Shown here: in pieces, positions 60,906 to 64,000 of the stretch
Layout: every line of letters starts with the position of its first letter
Numbering within the stretch: position 1 is the first letter of the stretch
DNA from: JAJDTT01 sp965116695
Lineage (GTDB): Bacteria; Acidobacteriota; UBA6911; RPQK01; JAJDTT01
Length of the DNA stretch: 64,000 nucleotides
NCBI GenBank assembly: GCA_965116695.1
Contig: OZ220706.1
Coordinates: 2,976,001 to 3,040,000, forward strand
Reading direction: 5' to 3'
The notes under the pieces: model-generated
Seen by the model: only the letters and a program-made list of their open reading frames with translations
The model's database searches: none
Told to the model about the DNA's origin: nothing
Made by a program: the position numbers and the translations under genes

Positions 60906-62435
60906 CTATTCCCTTCGGGCAGGGAAATGTCCGGCCGCTGCGGCGGGCGACAGGCCGTGCACCCGAATCGAAGCCATTGTCCCGTTTCCCGCGTGATCGA
61001 CCGCCTCCACCCGAATTCGATTCTCTCCCTCCCGGAGCCGCAGGTCACAACTGAATTCCGTGTCCCAAGATCGGATCGGCGTCCCGTTGCAGATCACTTG
61101 GGCGACCCCGGAGACGGCGTCTCGAACCATCCCCGTCAACCTCAGCCCCCCCTCCTGCAGCCGAGCTCCGGTCCTGGGCCACGTCACCTCGATGGACGGA
61201 GGCTGCTTGTCCAGCTTGACTTCAAGATCCAGCGATGTGCTGTTTCCCGCCCGATCGACGGCCATGCCCCTGAGCCGGCGAACCGGCCCTTCGGTGGTGA
61301 TTTGCAGGTCGGGACTCACACTGGCCAGCCCGGCCAGGTTGTCCTCAGCTTTGAACGAAACGGTCACGTCCGAATTGTGCCAGCCCCGGCTGTTCGGCGG
61401 GGGAGTGGTCTCGACCTGGAGGACGGGCGGGGTGCCGTCCACCATGACGGTTCCGGTGATGGGAAACGATGCGGCCCGGTACTCGCCCGGCTTGCGCACG
61501 GGAATCCGGCCCCGGCGCCGGTCGTAGACCGTGAGTCTCGTGAGTTGGCCGAAGGCCAGGTAGGGGTAACTCCCGTCGGGCACGAGGCGTCCGGTTCCGT
61601 CCGTGCCGTCCCAGGGACGATTGTTCAGGATTCGGATCACGTCGCCGCTGGCAGGATCCTGAATGACCCGGACATAGTCCAGCGAATAGTGTCCCCGGGC
61701 CAGGATCTTGAAGGTGATGGACAGGGTGCTGGTGGCCAGTTCCGGAGAAAACGGATCGGGAGAGTCGCGGAAGGCAATGACCGCCAGGCTCTGGCGGCGA
61801 ACCGCCTGCTGGGACACCTCCCAGGCCTTCTTCAGGGCATCCATGGCCTTCCGGGAATTGTCGTGCCGGCCGGCTTTCTCCAATTCCCGAAAGGCTCTCT
61901 CCACCTTCCACTCGTCGGCCAGTCCGACGGCGCTCAACCGCTGGGCCGCTTCGATGGAGGCCCGTGCGATCTCCGTCTGAGCCTCGAGGAGGGTCCTTGC
62001 CACCCGCTGGAAGACCGACTGGGCCTCGCGGTTCCCGCGCACCGATCTGATGCCCCTCTGGAGCCGGCTCAGCGCCCGCTTGTTGTACTTGAAGACCCTC
62101 TTTCCGTCGGGATACGAACGGATCTGACTCCCATCGAGATAGAGGCTCTCTCCCTTGTGGGACAGGCTTTCGGAGATGGCCTCCACGATGTCGTCCACCG
62201 AACGTTTGACGCGCCGGTTGGAGCCGGGAAGCTGCCGGAGTCGGAGAATCGCCTCCCGCAAGAGCTCCTGAGGCGGCGGACCGGACTCGGCGCCGGAGGC
62301 TGAGGAAAGGTCGAATCGCGCCGCCGGCGACGAACCGGCATGGCCGGCAGGGTTCTGACCCGAGACGGTTTCCGCCGAAACCAGGAGAAGAGGCAGGAAC
62401 AGCCAAGCCGCCCACCTGCCCGCACGCTGCTCCAT
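60906..62435 (-). CDS. Secreted protein with C-terminal Ig-like/glucodextranase-B-type domains
   Basis: 509 aa. Signal peptide at about 5-25. The middle section is helical (about 60-210) and the C-terminal half contains at least two immunoglobulin-like repeats with DGTPPVLQVETTPPPN, SLDLEVKLDKQPPSIEV and IRVEAVDHAGNGT, often found in surface glycan enzymes. No catalytic domain is recognised. The start at ATG 62435 has GGAG seven bases upstream; a GTG at 62447 is possible. Confidence 0.72.
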   Translation of the reverse strand: MEQRAGRWAAWLFLPLLLVSAETVSGQNPAGHAGSSPAARFDLSSASGAESGPPPQELLREAILRLRQLPGSNRRVKRSVDDIVEAISESLSHKGESLYLDGSQIRSYPDGKRVFKYNKRALSRLQRGIRSVRGNREAQSVFQRVARTLLEAQTEIARASIEAAQRLSAVGLADEWKVERAFRELEKAGRHDNSRKAMDALKKAWEVSQQAVRRQSLAVIAFRDSPDPFSPELATSTLSITFKILARGHYSLDYVRVIQDPASGDVIRILNNRPWDGTDGTGRLVPDGSYPYLAFGQLTRLTVYDRRRGRIPVRKPGEYRAASFPITGTVMVDGTPPVLQVETTPPPNSRGWHNSDVTVSFKAEDNLAGLASVSPDLQITTEGPVRRLRGMAVDRAGNSTSLDLEVKLDKQPPSIEVTWPRTGARLQEGGLRLTGMVRDAVSGVAQVICNGTPIRSWDTEFSCDLRLREGENRIRVEAVDHAGNGTMASIRVHGLSPAAAAGHFPARRE

Positions 62436-62590
62436 CTTCGACTCCACGACTCGAGAACCACCCGATGAGACGCAGCACGAACGCCCCGGGCGTGGTTCAT
62501 CAGGTTAGCCCTACCCGCTACAGTTTGCCAGAGCGCATCCTGCCCCGCCCGGCCGGAGGCAGCAGCCCCGGTCCCGGCGCTGCGTGAGAC

Positions 62591-62612
62591 TTTCGCCACG
62601 GACTGTTAATAT
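62591..62612 (+). promoter_or_regulatory. Repeated promoter block, copy E
   Basis: TTTCGCCA, CGGACTG, one base, TAATAT (-10 at 62607-62612). Start point about 62619, 30 bases before the Gfo/Idh/MocA gene. The remaining 62436-62590 space shows no other feature. Confidence 0.6.
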
Positions 62613-62648
62613 CGGCGTCATCCCCAACCTTTTCTGTGAGGTGAGACT

Positions 62649-63752
62649 ATGAGCGAAAAATACCGGGTCGCGGTCATCGGCCGGACCAACCGAGGCAACT
62701 ATGGGCACGGACTGGACACCGTCTGGCCGGCGGTGGACCGGACGGAGCTGGTCGCCGTCGCCGATGAGGACGAGAAGGGTCTCAAGGAAGCGACTGAACG
62801 CCTGGGAGTCAAGGCCGGTTACTCGGACTACCGGGAGATGCTGCGGCAGGAACGTCCTCAGATCGTGAGCGTGGCGCCCCGGTGGCTGGACTGCCACCAC
62901 GACATGGTGTTGGCCTGCGCCGAGTACGGAGCCAGCATCTTCCTGGAAAAACCCATGTGCCGGACCCTGGCCGAGGCGGACGCCATGGTGGAGGCCTGTG
63001 AACGTTCCCACGTCAAGCTGGCCATCGCCCACCAGACCCGCTACAGCCCCAAGATCCAGGTGATCAAGGACCTGATCGCCGAGGGACGTCTGGGCCGGGT
63101 TTTGGAATTCTGCGGTCGCGGCAAGGAGGACCGCCGAGGTGGCGGCGAGGACCTGTGGGTCCTGGGGACGCATATCTTCGACCTGATGCGCATTTTCGGG
63201 GGAAACGCCCTCTGGTGCTACGCCCGGGTGACCCAGGACGGCCGCCCCGTGACCCGCGCCGACGTGGTCGATGGCGCCGAAGGCATCGGCGCATTGGCCG
63301 GAGACCGGGTGGAAGCCATGTACGGCATGGAGAACGGCGCGGGCGCCTATTTTTCGAGCCACCGGAACGCGGCCGGGAGACCGACCCGTTTCGGCCTCAC
63401 GATCCGGGGATCCAAGGGACTGCTCGAGACTTACACCGGTTCGGTTCCCGACGTGCACCTGTTGGAGGACTCCGCGTGGTCGCCGGGCAGGACCGGCTCC
63501 AAGTGGGTGAGCGTGAGCACGACCGGCGTCGGGAAGCCGGAGCCGCTGGAAAAGGGCGGGGCTCACCAGGGGAACATCTGGATCTGCGAAGATCTGATCC
63601 GGGCGATCGAGGAGGATCGGGATCCGATTGGCAGCGTCTACGAGGCTCGCGGAGCCACCGAGATGATCGTGGCGGCCTTCGAGTCCCATCGCCAGGGAGG
63701 CCCCGTCAAACTGCCCCTGGAGAATCGGGAGAATCCCCTGCGTTCCCTATGA
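62649..63752 (+). CDS. Gfo/Idh/MocA-family oxidoreductase
   Basis: 367 aa. The N-terminal NAD-binding segment is VAVIGRTNRGNYGHG. FLEKPMCRTLAEAD carries the conserved EKP lysine and LGTHIFDLMRIFGG contains the catalytic-site histidine of the family. It probably oxidises a sugar or sugar-derived compound with NAD(P). GAGGTGAG precedes the ATG. Its TGA overlaps the ATG of pyrF (ATGA). Confidence 0.9.
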   Translation: MSEKYRVAVIGRTNRGNYGHGLDTVWPAVDRTELVAVADEDEKGLKEATERLGVKAGYSDYREMLRQERPQIVSVAPRWLDCHHDMVLACAEYGASIFLEKPMCRTLAEADAMVEACERSHVKLAIAHQTRYSPKIQVIKDLIAEGRLGRVLEFCGRGKEDRRGGGEDLWVLGTHIFDLMRIFGGNALWCYARVTQDGRPVTRADVVDGAEGIGALAGDRVEAMYGMENGAGAYFSSHRNAAGRPTRFGLTIRGSKGLLETYTGSVPDVHLLEDSAWSPGRTGSKWVSVSTTGVGKPEPLEKGGAHQGNIWICEDLIRAIEEDRDPIGSVYEARGATEMIVAAFESHRQGGPVKLPLENRENPLRSL

Positions 63753-64000
63753 GCCCCGGCGCGTCGGAGAGGCGGCTCATTTTCGCCCTGGATGTGGCCG
63801 GCCGGACCGAGGCGGAGTCCCTGGTCGCCGCGCTGCGGCCTTCCGTGGGCTTCTTCAAGGTGGGCCTCGAACTCTTCGTTTCCGAAGGACCCGACCTGGT
63901 GCGGTGGCTGGTCCGGGAAGGACTGGACGTTTTCCTGGACCTCAAGCTGTACGACATCCCGGCGACCATGCGCCGCTCCGCCGCCGCGGCCTCGCGGCTG
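63749..64000 (+). CDS. pyrF: Orotidine 5'-phosphate decarboxylase (partial at window end)
   Basis: 84 codons visible, running off the right edge. LIFALDVAG near the start, FFKVGLELF, and the catalytic DLKLYDIP (Asp-Lys-Asp triad part) are clear OMP decarboxylase motifs. It makes UMP. The start overlaps the oxidoreductase stop by four bases. Confidence 0.93.
   Translation, partial: MSPGASERRLIFALDVAGRTEAESLVAALRPSVGFFKVGLELFVSEGPDLVRWLVREGLDVFLDLKLYDIPATMRRSAAAASRL

Noticed and set aside
1..64000. tRNA or rRNA genes
   Set aside because: No cloverleaf with conserved T-arm and anticodon context or rRNA core sequence was found on reading both strands by eye.

Overview
The window (64 kb, GC-rich with strong G/C third-position bias) looks like chromosomal DNA of a heterotrophic Acidobacteriota species. 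The best taxonomic pointer is a VWFA-related protein of the Acidobacteria-type family (1374-2351). A DUF1549/DUF1553 cytochrome-DUF1501 pair, DUF6807, PEGA, PhyH and Gfo/Idh/MocA proteins are also typical of Acidobacteriota, Planctomycetota and other free-living or host-associated scavengers. No rRNA, tRNA, CRISPR array, prophage or complete insertion sequence was seen. No gap between genes exceeds about 240 bases.

Layout. 1-5.1 kb: DUF971 fragment and mrp, VWFA protein, a small membrane protein, MacB-like ABC permease/ATPase. 5.2-10.2 kb: alpha/beta hydrolase, unknown protein, PEGA protein, unknown secreted protein, PHP histidinol phosphatase, BNR sialidase-like protein. 10.2-16.5 kb: Tat-exported PLP enzyme, small conserved companion, sirohaem nitrite/sulfite reductase, amidohydrolase, DUF6807 protein. 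16.5-21 kb: branched-chain 2-oxoacid dehydrogenase E1a/E1b/E2 and a LysM transglycosylase. 21-28.7 kb: secreted M6 protease, a large secreted protein of unknown family, a 14-unit FG-GAP protein. 28.9-36.8 kb: HPF-like protein, TrmJ, DUF1015, DnaC-like/adenosyltransferase/glutaredoxin operon, zinc-ribbon/EtfB/EtfA, DUF457 membrane protein. 37-40.8 kb: two PhyH proteins with a zinc alcohol dehydrogenase, esterase. 40.9-52.2 kb: DUF4143 ATPase, M3 lipoprotein peptidase, MutY, acyl-CoA dehydrogenase, serine acetyltransferase, DUF1553/DUF1501. 52.2-64 kb: a tightly overlapping operon (Wzt-like ABC ATPase, acyl-AMP ligase, SLC13-type transporter, M28 peptidase), two secreted proteins, Gfo/Idh/MocA oxidoreductase and a partial pyrF.

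How it fits together. The metabolic theme is aerobic breakdown of amino acids and organic acids (BCKDH, acyl-CoA dehydrogenase, ETF) fed by extracellular and periplasmic peptidases and glycan-related proteins, plus sulfur assimilation (sulfite reductase, CysE).

The most notable non-coding signals are (i) a repeated promoter block, TTC-rich half + CGGACTG + N + TA(A/G)NNT, found six times just upstream of gene starts; (ii) several promoters whose -10 element is so close to the start codon that the mRNA should be leaderless or nearly so; and (iii) a family of short GGGC(A/G)ACC-type hairpins scattered in intergenic spaces.
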